Below, piece by piece: positions 1 to 11,703 of a DNA stretch of 64,000 nt. The DNA is taken from assembly GCA_036850595.1 (NCBI GenBank), contig CM072156.1:9293441-9357440 (forward strand), written 5' to 3'. The position numbers were made by a program, and so were the translations under genes. Origin of the DNA: Rhyacichthys aspro. Lineage: Eukaryota; Chordata; Actinopteri; Gobiiformes; Rhyacichthyidae. How positions within the stretch are numbered: position 1 is the first letter of the stretch; each line of letters begins with the position of its first letter. Under the pieces are notes generated by a model that saw nothing but the letters and a program-made list of their open reading frames with translations, made no database searches and was not told where the DNA came from.

Positions 1-3000
1 CTGCAAACTTCGTTGAAGCCAAAACTGCAATCCCAAGTTTTTCAGAACCGGTTTTCAACAGCATGAAAAAGGTGCAGGAACTTAGGTTTGCAACAAGCTT
101 CTCACAAAGTAAAGGGAATGGTTTTGACCACACAGCTAAAGAGCAGAGTCATTCACAGCTCAGTGCTTTTAAGCAGGCTCTACCCTTAAAAAAAGACAAT
201 CCCAAATGCTTCTTGAGAGCTAAGTGTCCACCACAGAAGGACCTGGACCCTCTGTCCACCTTCATAATGCTCAGGTACCAGCAGAGCCCAGCAGTCACCT
301 CAACAACGGTTTCAAGCTCTGCTGTCAGTCCAGGTACATGGTTCAATAGGAGACATATATATTTACGAAGATTCATGCATTTTCTTTTGTATCACCATTA
401 CTATAGTATCATTGTCTCAAACAGTGTTGAAGTCAACAGCACTGAACAGAACTGAAAGAACATTTCAAAGTATAATGAAAATAGGTGGCAATAGTCACAT
501 TTGATACTTTGGCACAATCTTGTGGTTGTAGGAAGAATTACAGTGTACTAATGTAATGCTGCAGAGATGATCAGACTTAACTGCTCTGAAACAAATATTG
601 GATTGTGGATGTTTTCTTTACATTAAAATAACATTTTTGAAGTAACATAAGCATTTTCCAGCAGCATATGTGGTTAAGAAAACACTGCAATATGAATTGC
701 AAGCTACAGAGCAGAGTCAACGAATTGAAAGAATGTATATGAATGCAGCTATATCAGGAAATGCCTCTAGAGAGCAGAGCAGAGTAGTCAGTCATCCTGG
801 TGATCAGCTCATCCCTCTGGAGAGACAAGACAGCAGAGTGGTGCGGGTCCAGGCAACTGGTATGGCACTATAAACCACAACATTTCTAAACAATGTGTAA
901 ATTTAATGCTGATATGGTGAACATGCTGTCTTGCATGCTTCTTTCAGAGAGCCAGTACCATGCCTACTGTGAACTGCTATCCTTTGCTCAGCCTCACCTG
1001 AGCTTTGCCCAACAGCTGGGGCTCAACATGAAGGTTTGGGGAGACTTCCAAAGCCTGGCTCCAGACCAAACTCACTTTCTCATTAAGCAGCAGGAGAAGG
1101 CACTCTGTAGGACAAATTCACACAATGCTGACTTGTTCAGAGGTAAAGAATAACATTTAAACAGTTTCAAGTTCAACTATAAATAACTAAAATTTAGCAA
1201 GTGTGTTTGCAGATCAAGAAAAACTTTTCAACCAGGTAGCTTTGATCCACGTTTTGGTGACATTTAAAGAGCTGTTGCTTAAGTGTGGCCTCAGCACAGG
1301 TGTAGGTAAGTGACCTAAAATAATCTATTTTCTACATTTAGTTTAAAGTACTCATATACACCAGTGAAATCCACAAAAACAGCCTTCTCTGTGTCCAAGA
1401 GTATCTAAAAAAGACAAGTGTATGTGTTGAGAAGACACTGAACCAGCTACTGAAGAAGCTACAGATCATCCTTTACCTCAGTTACAAAAAACAGGAGACC
1501 AATCCCAAACTGCTGGAGCTGCAGCGGCTGCTGACCACATGGTTACAGAACAGGACAGGAAACAATATCACAGACAAGGTCAGTGCCTTAATAGTTTAAA
1601 AACTGAATATTATTTTGTAATATTTGATTTAATATCAGTGAGTCAAAAAAGACCCTAATTCAAACACTTTTTTAATTTTGCAGATTCTTGTTATTACAAA
1701 TGACTCTGGCGATGCCAGATCCGTTATCTTTAAATGTCTGAGCCAAGTAATTGGTGAGCCTCTGATATTTTGCTTTGCATACATTATCAAATCTATTAGA
1801 ATTTTTATTTCTGAACATTTTACAGTACATTTGTTGACAACCTAATGGCTATGTGTTGTGTAACCTAAAACATTTTCATTTTAGGTGCCACCTTGGCTGC
1901 TCTTGACCCTGAGAAAGACAAGATAAAACTCAGTGGTGCCAGTGTTGTCAGCAGGTACTGTAATATATACCTAATTGTTTGGCTTAAGAAAAGTAAAGTT
2001 CAGTTTTCTATTTCCTTTCACTTTTAAGTAAGGTTTAGTAAGCAACATTCTACATCTTGTGAATAGTGATCACACATTATCATTACAATAATTATCAGGA
2101 CACACACTATTAATAAAATTGTTTTGGAATTTGCACAAAGGAACTACGCCCTCGTATGGGAAAGTAAAAGGGTGTCTGATGTAAACAGGCAAAGGAAGTA
2201 GTGTAATCTACTCTGCTTAACAAACTGTTCCTTTCACATTCCCATCCTGCTCCACCAGCATGTGCGACAATGTGTGTGCACTGGTGTGTGAGCAACATAT
2301 AGGGCCTGACTTCCCCTGGCAGTGTTTCTCTCTGGTGGTGGAGTATGACCACCCCGGCCAGTCTCCGTGGGCCACAGTCTGCCGAGAGAGAGGCCTTATC
2401 CATGTCACCTTCAACACCGTCCTCCCAGACAACGGTGAGGCAACAATTACACGCTACGTACACTTATTAGTCTAGTGTAATCGAATATTGTATGTTGTAC
2501 TACACAGTTTAATTGAAGCTGTGTCCAATCAGAGAATCAGAAATCATCTTGGTCTCTGGAGGACAGTGTGCCCTATGTGTTGTTTGTGACAGAAGGGCTC
2601 CTCAGTTGTCCTCTGCTTCTACAGACACTGGAGTTAAAGTAAGCTTTAAGTGCGCCTTTATCTAAATCATGTTACATTTTCTGCCATTATCACATTGCCA
2701 TTTAGAAAGCACTACAAATGTGTTGTAAAGCACACAAGGGCTAGTGTTTGGAATTAAGTAGTTCACTGGCATTTGACTGATGTATTTGGTAATGTTGTAA
2801 TTATGCACTATCCTGTCTTTTTTCAATAATTTGTTCAAACTAACGAAATTTTAAGGATAGGTTTGTTTAGACAGACATGCCTCCTTAGATTATTTTGTGC
2901 TACAGGTTTAATATTACTGTCTTGGAGAGGATCCACTCAATGTCCCTGCAGATGTTGGGAGGAACTCATCAGTACACAGTGATCACAGTGGATGAGAGCA

Positions 3001-5164
3001 CTGCAATTATCATTCAGGTATTAAAATAATACACTTTATGAAGGCTAATCAGGAAAGGGTGGGAAAACATTTAGGAGCAGTGAGAAACAGAGGAGAAAGA
3101 AAAGGATTAAAACAAGGTGCATAGTCCACAATACATTGGACGTCTGCAAAAAAACCTTCTATGGGCAGTTTCCCTGATCTTTGTACTTCATACTCTAATT
3201 ATTTCAGAAAACTATATCTCATGTCTACTGTGTTAATGTTTCTGTGTAGAAGCAGGATGAACTGTGCCAGGAGCGTGCCAGTGAAGGATTAGTGATGAGA
3301 CTGACTGCTCTGTCTCTGCAGTACAGCTGCTGCTGGCTCATTCTGCATTGCCCAGACAGCCAGGGAGGAGGGTCAGCATCCCCACAAACACACAGCAATA
3401 ACAGGCTCAGTTGTCACATGCACACACTAAAACTCTTTTGTTTCTTTAAGAGCAGACTTTCAAGTGAAGCTTTCAGCAACTTAGCACTGGTTTATTCCTC
3501 TCTGGTGCTGTTCAACATGAAGTCTAAAGATCTAGACGTAAAGGTACAAAAGCTTCGTATCAACATAGTAACAAAAATAAAAAATGACCTTATCTTTGTT
3601 GTGATTGCCAGGTGCTGATGGTGTCAGAGGTGATGGAAATAGCCAGGTGGATCAGTCAGATCTCCTTCTACACCCTCATGACCAGTGACAGGGACCCTAT
3701 CAGTTGTCTGGACAGAGAGTGGCTGACCGTGATACAGTCCAATGTGAGAACCATTTTATATGACCAGTTAACAAGAGCTTTTTAAAAGGTGCAAACTGTA
3801 GGTAAACTCAGAGTCTACTGATGAATCTCTATTAGACTAGTTGAATCATAGAGGACAAGCAACAATCTGATGCATTATGGCTCAAGTTGTTTCGGGCTTA
3901 TGCAGGATGATTATTCTATTACCTGGAAATGTAGCACATACTGTATTGTAATCTATAAGTGAGCCGCATGTGTTACTTTGTCCTTAGGAAGAGAAGTGTT
4001 TGTTGCATTTCCCTTGCCTTAACCCTCTGGTGAGTCAGCTAATGCTGAAGAGAGCCCCTGACATCGACTGGCTCTTGAGGGCCAGTCTGTCTCAGCTGAA
4101 GGAGCTCCTCCCAGAAGTGCCACTTAAAGTTCTCAAGGTATTCTGACTCACATTATACTTATTACAAAGTTCACCTATTTCAGATCAAATTAGATAAGAA
4201 GTTTGTATTAAGGTTTTTATAACAAGGATGTTCAACGAATATATATTATATATATTTTTGTATATTTCAATGGCAGTGGGTAATTAACTCCTCTCATTCC
4301 TGTTTTAGCTGTTCAATGACACCACCTCCCTGTACACACAGACGACAGACTTAAACCAGTTAGAAAAGCAGGCAGTGATCAGAGAAAGTGACCAGCAAAT
4401 AAGTTCAAAAAACAGCCCTTGGATTAAGACTTGTGACCCCCAGCATCTGGATCCAAGCCCCCTTCAAGACACTAGCTTTATGTTTGGAGCTGCCAGTGTA
4501 CAAGACAGCTTCTCTGACACAGCATTAGCAGGAGGAGAACCCACACCTCATTTCAGATTCAAGATGAGCCCATCCTTTGCCAATTCAGACATTTATATGC
4601 AGAAGAGTGACCTGTGGATGGATGAGAGAGATGAAGTGAAGCCTTCAGGTTGGGGTAACAGAGCTGGGGCAATGGGAAAGGTTGTCAGGAGAGAGGACCT
4701 TTTGCGGTCTTCAGCACACCTCAACACCAGCATGAAGTTCCTCCACAGCAGCTATGACAGTCCATTCAAAGCAGGGGTGACATATGGCTACAGTCAGGTG
4801 AACAGCAACTGTGACCCGCAGCAGATGTCCCACAGTCTGAGATCCCCTGCAGAGGTCATGGGGTGGGGTCAAGGTCTAAGCACTAATGAGACTCTTCACG
4901 GTAACGAAGGAATGATGACAAGAGCCTCTCCTAACTATGGCTCCAAATCCTTTGTAGGACAAGAGAGAAAGAGGAGTGGAGATGCCGGACCACTGGTCTG
5001 CACAGGTAGAAGATTTTTAGTCTGTGTATGATTACATGAGAACATTAACTCTAAAATATATGCATTTTTACTTTGCAGCCCTGACACCAATCAAGAGAAG
5101 CAGGTTAAGCTATGAGAAAGTCCCTGGCAGAAGTGATGGACAGACAAGACTCAAATTATTTTGA
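1..5164 (+). CDS. shoc1: SHOC1 meiotic crossover protein, C-terminal part (5' end outside window)
   Basis: SHOC1 (C9orf84, Zip2 family) is an inactive XPF-nuclease-like protein that works with SPO16 to stabilise recombination intermediates for meiotic crossing over. Sixteen exons join in one frame: 1-333, 665-859, 948-1142, 1213-1305, 1400-1578, 1684-1753, 1885-1954, 2259-2434, 2533-2638, 2906-3017, 3250-3371, 3453-3543, 3612-3743, 3988-4137, 4309-5005, 5079-5164, giving about 934 codons. The first exon is open at the window edge, so the N-terminus is missing. Exons from 1684 to 3743 encode the XPF/ERCC4-like fold (ILVITNDSGDA, then VEYDHPG). The 3988 exon reads as a helix-hairpin-helix segment (LLRASLSQLKELLPEVP). 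The 4309 exon is a long Ser-rich, probably disordered tail, and the protein ends GRSDGQTRLKLFF. The family call is from remembered similarity; the splicing is directly supported by phase. Confidence 0.8.
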
Positions 5165-5295
5165 GCAGGTTGCACTAATACCATCTCCAGCTGTAAACTA
5201 ACCAGACTAACTTCTACAAAAGGCTTTAAGATATTTTTCAGATTTATTATTAACTGAACCGAAATGTACGTTTTAACTCTTGATGCAAGTTCCCT

Positions 5296-5310
5296 AATAA
5301 AAGGTTTATT
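5296..5310. terminator. Back-to-back polyadenylation signals
   Basis: AATAAA at 5296-5301 on the plus strand lies about 130 bp after the shoc1 stop. AATAAA on the minus strand, read from 5310 to 5305, lies just beyond the stop of the unassigned minus-strand gene at 5320. The two signals almost touch, as expected for convergent genes with overlapping 3' ends. Confidence 0.55.
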
Positions 5311-5319
5311 TAAACAAGA

Positions 5320-6419
5320 CTAATATATTATTATAAATAGAAACACAAATGTACTGCTGGCTAATTCATAAAAATCATTGTTAGAAGTAAAACACAAATT
5401 GTAGTGACGTGGGAACAGGGTCTTTCCCAGCTCAATAATAAAGTCACTCATTTTAGGAGCTCCACTGGTAGGGCCATTTTTTTTATTCAGTGAAGAAATC
5501 CCCTTATCTGTGCCTCTCAGCATGTGGAGAGAGTGCTTATCATCACAAGTCAGCAGAGTGAAGCCTGGTCCCTCAGGAGTGATCCCCAGACAAAGACGAC
5601 CCCTGGGACCCTGCCTCCGAGACTCCTCTGCCTCTGGACAGACATATCCAGCACCGGCTAGCCACCATCAATTACCCAAGCCAGATTTTTTTACAGCTCT
5701 GTCTCTGGCCTCTGCCTCTGAAAGGACAGCAAACCAACAATAAACCCTAGTGAATGCTTTGTTTCTTACCAGCAGAGGACAAAAGCAGTAGCAGGATGGT
5801 CCCTGTGTGAGGCTACGTAAACAGAGGTAATGGTGCACTGATTGCCCCTGACAACATATTAACACCAGGGTGAATAGGACAGGAGAAATATTGAGGGAAT
5901 TGACAGCAGGTTTAAAGCAAACCGAGCCTGTAGACAGACTACAGCTGTTGAGTTCTCACCAGTGTCTTTATTCAAGAGCTAGAAATATACAAGCATGTTG
6001 AGCTTAAACATGAACTGTCCATGAAATAAAATATAGTAACAGATATTTGATTCTCATATGTATCACATGAGAATCAATGAGTCCAATATGTCCCTAAACA
6101 TTACATGGGTTTCAAAAATATGGTTTAGGATAATTTGTTAAAGGGATGATAACAGTGGGCAATAAAAGATTAATCTTAATTTTAATCATTTCAAAGGATT
6201 GAAGATGGATTTCATATTTAGTCATACATTAAATAGTTTCTATGACTCCACTTATTTTGTTCGTAATAGTATACCATGATATTTTACATACAAATAAACC
6301 TATTACAAATATTGTCAGTTACCTGAAGGACCCACAGTGCGTTCGCAGAAGTGTAATGTGCACTGGTGGCTGGACAGAGAGCTGCGGAGCCTGTCCTGCA
6401 GGTGCAGACTCTTGGACAT
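5320..6419 (-). CDS. Unassigned small two-exon protein gene (candidate)
   Basis: I do not recognise this gene. On the minus strand an ATG at 6419 opens a 97-nt exon (6419-6323) that ends at a good GTAACT donor. A second exon from 5633 to 5320 follows a CTGTCCAG acceptor and keeps the frame, giving about 136 residues. The joined protein has no signal peptide or membrane segment near its start. Its middle, LCLGITPEGPGFTLLTCDD, looks like ordinary folded coding sequence, and the end is hydrophobic (STFVFLFIIIY). A minus-strand AATAAA follows 10 bp after the stop. A second acceptor at 5718-5720 would add 28 codons but brings an in-frame TGA, so I prefer the one at 5634-5636. The support is splice sites, frame and the poly(A) signal; no homologue is known to me, and the last 40 residues could be read-through past a missed splice. 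Confidence 0.4.
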
Positions 6420-6499
6420 GCAGCAAGAACCATGAATGGTCGATTTAGAAACAGCCCCCATTGGGCCTGTTCTCCAGGCCGGGGGCTAATCCCGGCTCC

Positions 6500-6517
6500 T
6501 AATCGGATTATGTAAAT
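6500..6517 (+). promoter_or_regulatory. Homeodomain P3 palindrome plus octamer-like site, copy 1
   Basis: TAATCGGATTA is a TAAT-N3-ATTA palindrome, the class bound by paired/OTX-type homeodomain dimers. It runs directly into TGTAAAT, one base off the ATGCAAAT POU octamer. The same composite, 16 of 18 bases identical, occurs at 10659-10676 on the other side of tal2. An OTX-type TAATCC lies 8 bp before it. Confidence 0.5.
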
Positions 6518-6580
6518 TCCTACTCCACACAGAGACTTTTATGGAAGGTTGTGTCTTTGAAACAACACTTGAAGGGTGTT

Positions 6581-6606
6581 AAAAAAAAAAAAAAAAAAAA
6601 AAAAAA
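6581..6606 (+). repeat. Poly(A) tract
   Basis: Twenty-six consecutive A. No retroposon body is recognisable on its 5' side, so it is treated as simple sequence. Confidence 0.9.
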
Positions 6607-7267
6607 CACTGACAATTGGTTAAACCCAATGTTTTTTTTTTAAACCAAGGTTTAAAGTGGGAGGCAGTGAGGGGGAGCTGGACGTGAGTCGGGACGCAGC
6701 TCTCCCAATTTCCTCTGTAAATTATGTGTGGCCCCTGGATTGGCTCAACAAGATTACCATAGTCATAACAAAACCTGTATTGTTCAACTGTCAATCTGGA
6801 TATAGTATTTTTACCTTTTGTGGCCCAATCAGGCTGAATTCAACAGTAGAGCAGCTATAGATATCAAGCTCTTTTCCAGAGTGTGGGCTGTCCATGCCTA
6901 ATGTCAGAGAAACTGAAAGAACAAGTGTCCACAGCAGTAAGAGAAGGATCAGAGAGATGAACGTCTCAGTTTCCCTTCAAAAAGACTTTATTTGTCACCT
7001 TTAGTACCAACCTTCAGGGATTAAACAAGCAATGAATCATAAAAGCAGCGCAAATAGTCACTTAACAGGTTGTTGATGCTCAGAAGCTGAAAAAGATTAC
7101 ATTTGTAAATGTTGCACATAAGACCACAATATATAACATTATAAATGATGGGTAATAGAACTGTCCTGGGTGGGAGTGTTTTAACAATCCCTTCTCAGTT
7201 AACACAAACAATGGCACAGGATAGAGGCTCCCTGACAGCACACGTCACACAATAGGGTCTAGCCTCC

Positions 7268-7274
7268 TATAAAA
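7268..7274 (+). promoter_or_regulatory. TATA box of tal2 and non-coding first exon
   Basis: TATAAAA lies about 215 bp before a strong donor (CATACAG then GTAAGA at 7484). That defines a 5' untranslated exon starting near 7300. The matching acceptor is TTTCCACAG at 7797-7805, 18 bp before the tal2 ATG. A focused TATA promoter fits a tightly tissue-restricted transcription factor. Confidence 0.6.
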
Positions 7275-7822
7275 TGTGAGATGCGAGCATGCAGCAGTCA
7301 TCCCCCTATGCTCTCACTATACCCCATCCCTCCCTCTCTCACTCTTCTTCCCACTCACTCACCAGCATCTCACAGCGAGGATGAGAAAACATAACTGAGT
7401 GGACATTCACACAGTAATCCTGCAGCCGTGGACACCGATCACCTTTCAGCAACTGAGACTTTGACCAGCTAAAAGACATACAGGTAAGAATACTTCCATT
7501 TTAATTATGTCATTGTTGACAATATTTTAGCAGAGGCATAATATAGCTGTAGTGTGAGGGCAAATTATTTTATTTTTTTTTGTGCTGTGTCAGCAGTGAA
7601 GGTAGTGTAATGTAACTATACCAGAAGTGATTTTAACATGTGTAGTCTTAAGCAGGATCAAAAAGTCACTTTTTAAATTTTAATTTCCAAAATAATACAC
7701 TTGCTCCAAATGACTGTCTATAATACCGTAAGAAGCAAACATGTTCTACAAACATTATATATATATTTTTGGTTTAACCTGTAATATAATATGTATTTTC
7801 CACAGAAAGACCAGAAAGCATA

Positions 7823-8161
7823 ATGACCAGAAAGGTATTCACCAACACACGGGAGCGCTGGCGCCAGCACAATGTCAACACTGCCTTCGCTGAGCTCCGC
7901 AAGCTCATTCCGACCCATCCTCCAGAGAAGAAACTGAGTAAGAATGAGATCCTGCGTCTGGCCATGCGTTATATCAACTTCCTTGTGCAGCTGCTGGAGA
8001 GCCAGAACGGTCAGGCGACCAGCCACTCGTCCACTGCTTTGCTCACCTTGCTCAGAGGAAACATGGAGCAGTTGCACTCCCCGCCTCACCCTTGGGCCCT
8101 GACGAGTGACACCGAGGTTCCTTCTCCTGGGTCGAGCTGTGACAGCTCCGAAGCCTGGTAG
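7823..8161 (+). CDS. tal2: TAL2 basic helix-loop-helix transcription factor
   Basis: TAL2 is a small class II bHLH factor that dimerises with E proteins on E-boxes; in vertebrates it acts in midbrain GABAergic neuron specification. The single coding exon gives 112 residues against 108 in human. The N-terminus MTRKVFTNTRERWRQ is the conserved start and basic region. Helix 1 (NTAFAELRKLIPTHP), the loop with KKLSKNE and helix 2 (LRLAMRYINFLVQLL) fill residues 14-58. The C-terminal half is Ser/Pro-rich and diverged, with a PSPGSS patch shared in style with human. AATAAA signals at 8998-9003 and 9013-9018 end a 3' UTR of about 850 bp. The genes on both sides are unrelated, leaving tal2 in a roughly 5 kb gene-poor pocket that contains its likely enhancers. 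Confidence 0.95.
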   Translation: MTRKVFTNTRERWRQHNVNTAFAELRKLIPTHPPEKKLSKNEILRLAMRYINFLVQLLESQNGQATSHSSTALLTLLRGNMEQLHSPPHPWALTSDTEVPSPGSSCDSSEAW

Positions 8162-11100
8162 AAACAAACACATATGAGATGAGACTCTCTGACCCTCTAG
8201 AATGGGTTGAATGCTCCTTTCTGTGGACTTTGGTCTTGTCTGTTTTCTCGGTCATCAGAGACAGGTGATGCTGAGTTGTGTGTCAAGCACAAGATGCAGT
8301 GGTGATGTTTGGATACCAGGATAGACATTTGGTTAAAATTACAGCCACTGCATTAATCAGTGTGGTAATATCATTTGCACCTGAAAATTAATTTCTATTC
8401 TGCTGTGTTCAGACTGGACGTACATTATTCCCTTCAAGTCCCCCTGTTAGTATTCCACGTTGCTAGACCACCAGGAACCAAATTAGTTTGGAAAAAAACA
8501 GTATTTTGCAGATGAGGAAAATGAAGGGGATTAAGGACTTTCTCATTTCAAGAAATAGATTCACTGAGGCATTTGAATAGATAATGGCTCATCCAACTTT
8601 CCTGACTGCAATCTTCTCTAAATAGCCCAGGGCACTTTAAAAAAAACCTCACATGCATTTATTTTCCTGAGAAGACAAAATTTGACCTTTATTTTAAATT
8701 AACCACATTTGTCAGGGTTATGTGAAGTTTTCCTGGTTTCTCACCACAATACTCAGCAATGAATCTGGTGATTGCAGTCGGACAAATGAATTCAACTATA
8801 CCAATGCTGAAAATCCTCTGTGAATAAGCATTTGATTTTAGACTCATTTGAATGTGTTTTATTTATATTATTGTAAAATATGCATGTCATACTGCCAAAG
8901 ATTTTAAACTGATTGTCTGCTGTGAAAAGTGTGAAAATCACCCTGTAATACCTCTTATTTTTAAGTTATTTCTGTTATTTATTTGAAGTATTTATTTAAT
9001 AAATGATTTGTAAATAAAACATTTGTAGTCTTCCTTATTATTTGCACCCCAAAGTTAAAACTGAGTCACAAAAGTTAAGAGCAACGCTGATCTCTTATTG
9101 TTGACACATTTGTTTGTGCTCAATAGGCCAAAAGACATTTGTCCACAAGTCGTAATGACCGCATGGACACAAAGCTGACCTTTGGGCTCCATCCTTCAAG
9201 ATGACCACTGAAAGTTTAAGCTTAACTTGTGACCTCAAGGTTGGAGGTCCTTGTGGAGTCAAACACTGACCAGTTGCAGCTGGGTCCTTGTAATGCCATG
9301 CGTGATTAAGGCTCCACTCATTTGGTCGAATCGATCCCTCCCGATAGAGCTACTACTACTGCTGCTACTGGGTTTTTTAATTAATAATAGTTATTTTTAT
9401 ACTAATAATAGTAGAATTACTAAGTCATTAATATATGCTAGCCATATTATAAATGTTAATTTAGTTCTTTTTGGACTGAAAGCTTTTCCTGTTCATGTGG
9501 GATGCTAGATGATTAGCTCAAATGTAGTGGAAAAGTGTACCTGTCTATTAACAAAACACATTCAGGTAATGGAGTACATTTTCATGAACCTTGTCATCCA
9601 TTTCCACTGAGGTTGCTTACAGGCCTAATCACCTATTGATCCATCTAAATGTGCCTCTTTTTCAACAAAAAAAGACAGCAACTAACTGAGCTGAAGAGTA
9701 AACAGAGAGACTGTTGCTGACTCTTTCACTGCAGCCGTTAAACCGCCTAATGGTGTGTAAACGGAGGCCGAGGGCAGCTGGACACACTGACTAAAGGCCT
9801 ATGGGAACAAACAGGTGATTCTTTGTATTTCTGAAAAACACTAAAAATCGTTTCAGACATGAAAACTGATTACAACTGTGGCAACATATAACAGAAAGAA
9901 ATTCACTAATTTAATGGCTGATTGACAAATCTCAGGGAAAAAAACTATGATTTTAATGCTTTGGTAAAAGGAGTTGGATTGTAAAAAGGATTCTTCCTTG
10001 TGACTCTTTAACACTGACAGAATAGGTTGACATGTGACAGCTTTACAAACATATACTGCAGCTTATTTGTCATTTTGCTGACGTATTTACATACAGCTAC
10101 AGTTCACGCTTTATTTTGACCTCAACTTTCTAGCAGGATTATAAAATGCTGCATTGAAAATAATAACAAGCCTGTATGCCTCTCATTCCCTTAACCAAGT
10201 ATATTTGCCTGATTGACTATTCTCTCCCAAGTATGTGGGTAATCGTCAATTGAGAGCACATTTCCTTATCAGCGTCTAGCACACTGTCTGAATCCGTTAT
10301 CACAATGGACCAGATCAGTGCAGGCAGCCCCTCGCTCTCCCGGCTGAGGCGCTCATGAAAAAGAATTTCTGGAGTTGGGTGCCAACCGATAGGCCCTGAG
10401 CTCTTTATCCCCTTAAAGCCAATTCACACTCTGCATGTTTAAATATCTCAGCTCAACCCCTGCCCTCCCACTCGAACCCCCTCCTCCGTCACTCTCTCAC
10501 GAGTCATCCCCTCCGAGTGCGGACGACCTACAGCCCGGGTGGGTGGGATGCAGGTGCAGGCTGGTCGAGGAAGGGAGGCGTCCATTGTTGGGCTGGACAG
10601 GACCCTCTCTCCTCTGGAGCACCCTCTGATGGGGGAGTCCTCTGACAATCATGCATCCTAATCTGATTATGCAAATATCTACTTCAAAAAGCAATACACT
10701 GTAACCCTTACCCCACGGTGGAAAGACAGGGCGAGAGAGAAGGGAGCAAAAAGAAGAAGTATCAGTGGGAAAAAATAAACTGCAATGTAATGAGAAAAGG
10801 GTGGACGCTTGAATGCCCAAGAAAATTAAAGGGCAAAATGCAGTCAGAAAACCATGCAGTATTTTTCCTACAAGAGTTGTTAACAATTGTCATTAATATT
10901 CAGAGTTTGTTTACAGCTTCACTCACACACGCACACTCTGCATCTCCAGGGGAGGTCTGAGGCAACAAATAAACTTACACACCATGAATGGCCACAAAGT
11001 CCCTCAACAGGGCATTGAAATCAATATTCAAATGCTTATTGTTTTTCCAGACGCTCCTGAAATCAACCTCAAAAGGAATCTACAATGTTAATGAGGGCGG

Positions 11101-11703
11101 TAAATCTCCTAGAGTAAGATTTAAACGCCCTCACAAGCTGTGGTGACATTTCCTAAAGACAACTGCCTCTTTAATACAACCCCTCTGGCCCCTGTCACTG
11201 AAATCACCTGCCTCATTTTAATTACACATTTCTGTGAACTCATTTATAGCCCTGCTACAGTAGCTCTGTGAGGCCTCACAAACTGCTCAGTTAGTGCAAG
11301 ATTTTATTTGCTATGACAAAATAGCAAACAACGTGCCATTTAAGATTCTTATTCTGGTGTTAATGAAAACCATTCAACAATAAGCCAAAGATCATTATTT
11401 GTTCAAGTAATGTTTACTTGTAAATGTACATCATAAAGCAGAAAAGACAAAGTTTTATTTCTACAGTACAATTCATACACAGGAGTTAAAAGTGCATTAC
11501 AGAATCAAAAAGACAGATTCAGACTTGAAGTGATCATTCAAGTTTTCACCTATAATCGCCAGCATGGGAGGTACTGTTATCTACTGTGTCATAGGGGATC
11601 TATACGCCAGAGTCCTTCTATGTTGGGTTAATTATTAGTTTTCCAGTTTGCAATTTCAAAAGTGATCATAGTGCACCAGGCTCTTACTTAACTTGCAGAC
11701 ACC
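8162..11703. other. tal2 3' UTR and gene-free intergenic region
   Basis: Bases 8162 to about 9035 are the tal2 3' UTR, rich in ATTTA-like AT stretches and closed by two AATAAA signals. The remainder to 11703 has no splice-joinable frame. It contains the second homeodomain/octamer element at 10659 and GC-richer stretches near 10300-10640. From 11400 it grades into the UGT promoter region; no TATA box is clear there. Confidence 0.6.
10659..10676 (+). promoter_or_regulatory. Homeodomain P3 palindrome plus POU octamer, copy 2
   Basis: TAATCTGATTA is followed without a gap by TGCAAAT, making a perfect ATGCAAAT octamer that overlaps the palindrome end. It lies about 2.5 kb after the tal2 stop and matches the element at 6500. 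The match continues weakly on both sides (CC before it, CTACT after it). Confidence 0.5.

Larger units (their letters stand above)
6420..7267. other. Intergenic region upstream of tal2
   Basis: There is no coding frame I would defend here. It holds a palindromic GC-rich patch at 6467-6495 (including CCGGG...CCCGG around an OTX-type TAATCC at 6487-6492), the homeodomain/octamer element at 6500-6517, a run of 26 A at 6581-6606 followed by a T run near 6633, and AT-rich sequence leading to the tal2 TATA box. Confidence 0.6.

Noticed and set aside
5636..5717. In-frame TGA within the unassigned gene as a selenocysteine codon
   Set aside because: A simpler reading is use of the downstream duplicate acceptor, which removes the TGA; no SECIS-like hairpin was noticed after the stop.
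10435..10886. Overlapping open frames on both strands near the second tal2 element
   Set aside because: No splice partners, no family resemblance and low-complexity Pro/Ser content; better explained as non-coding.
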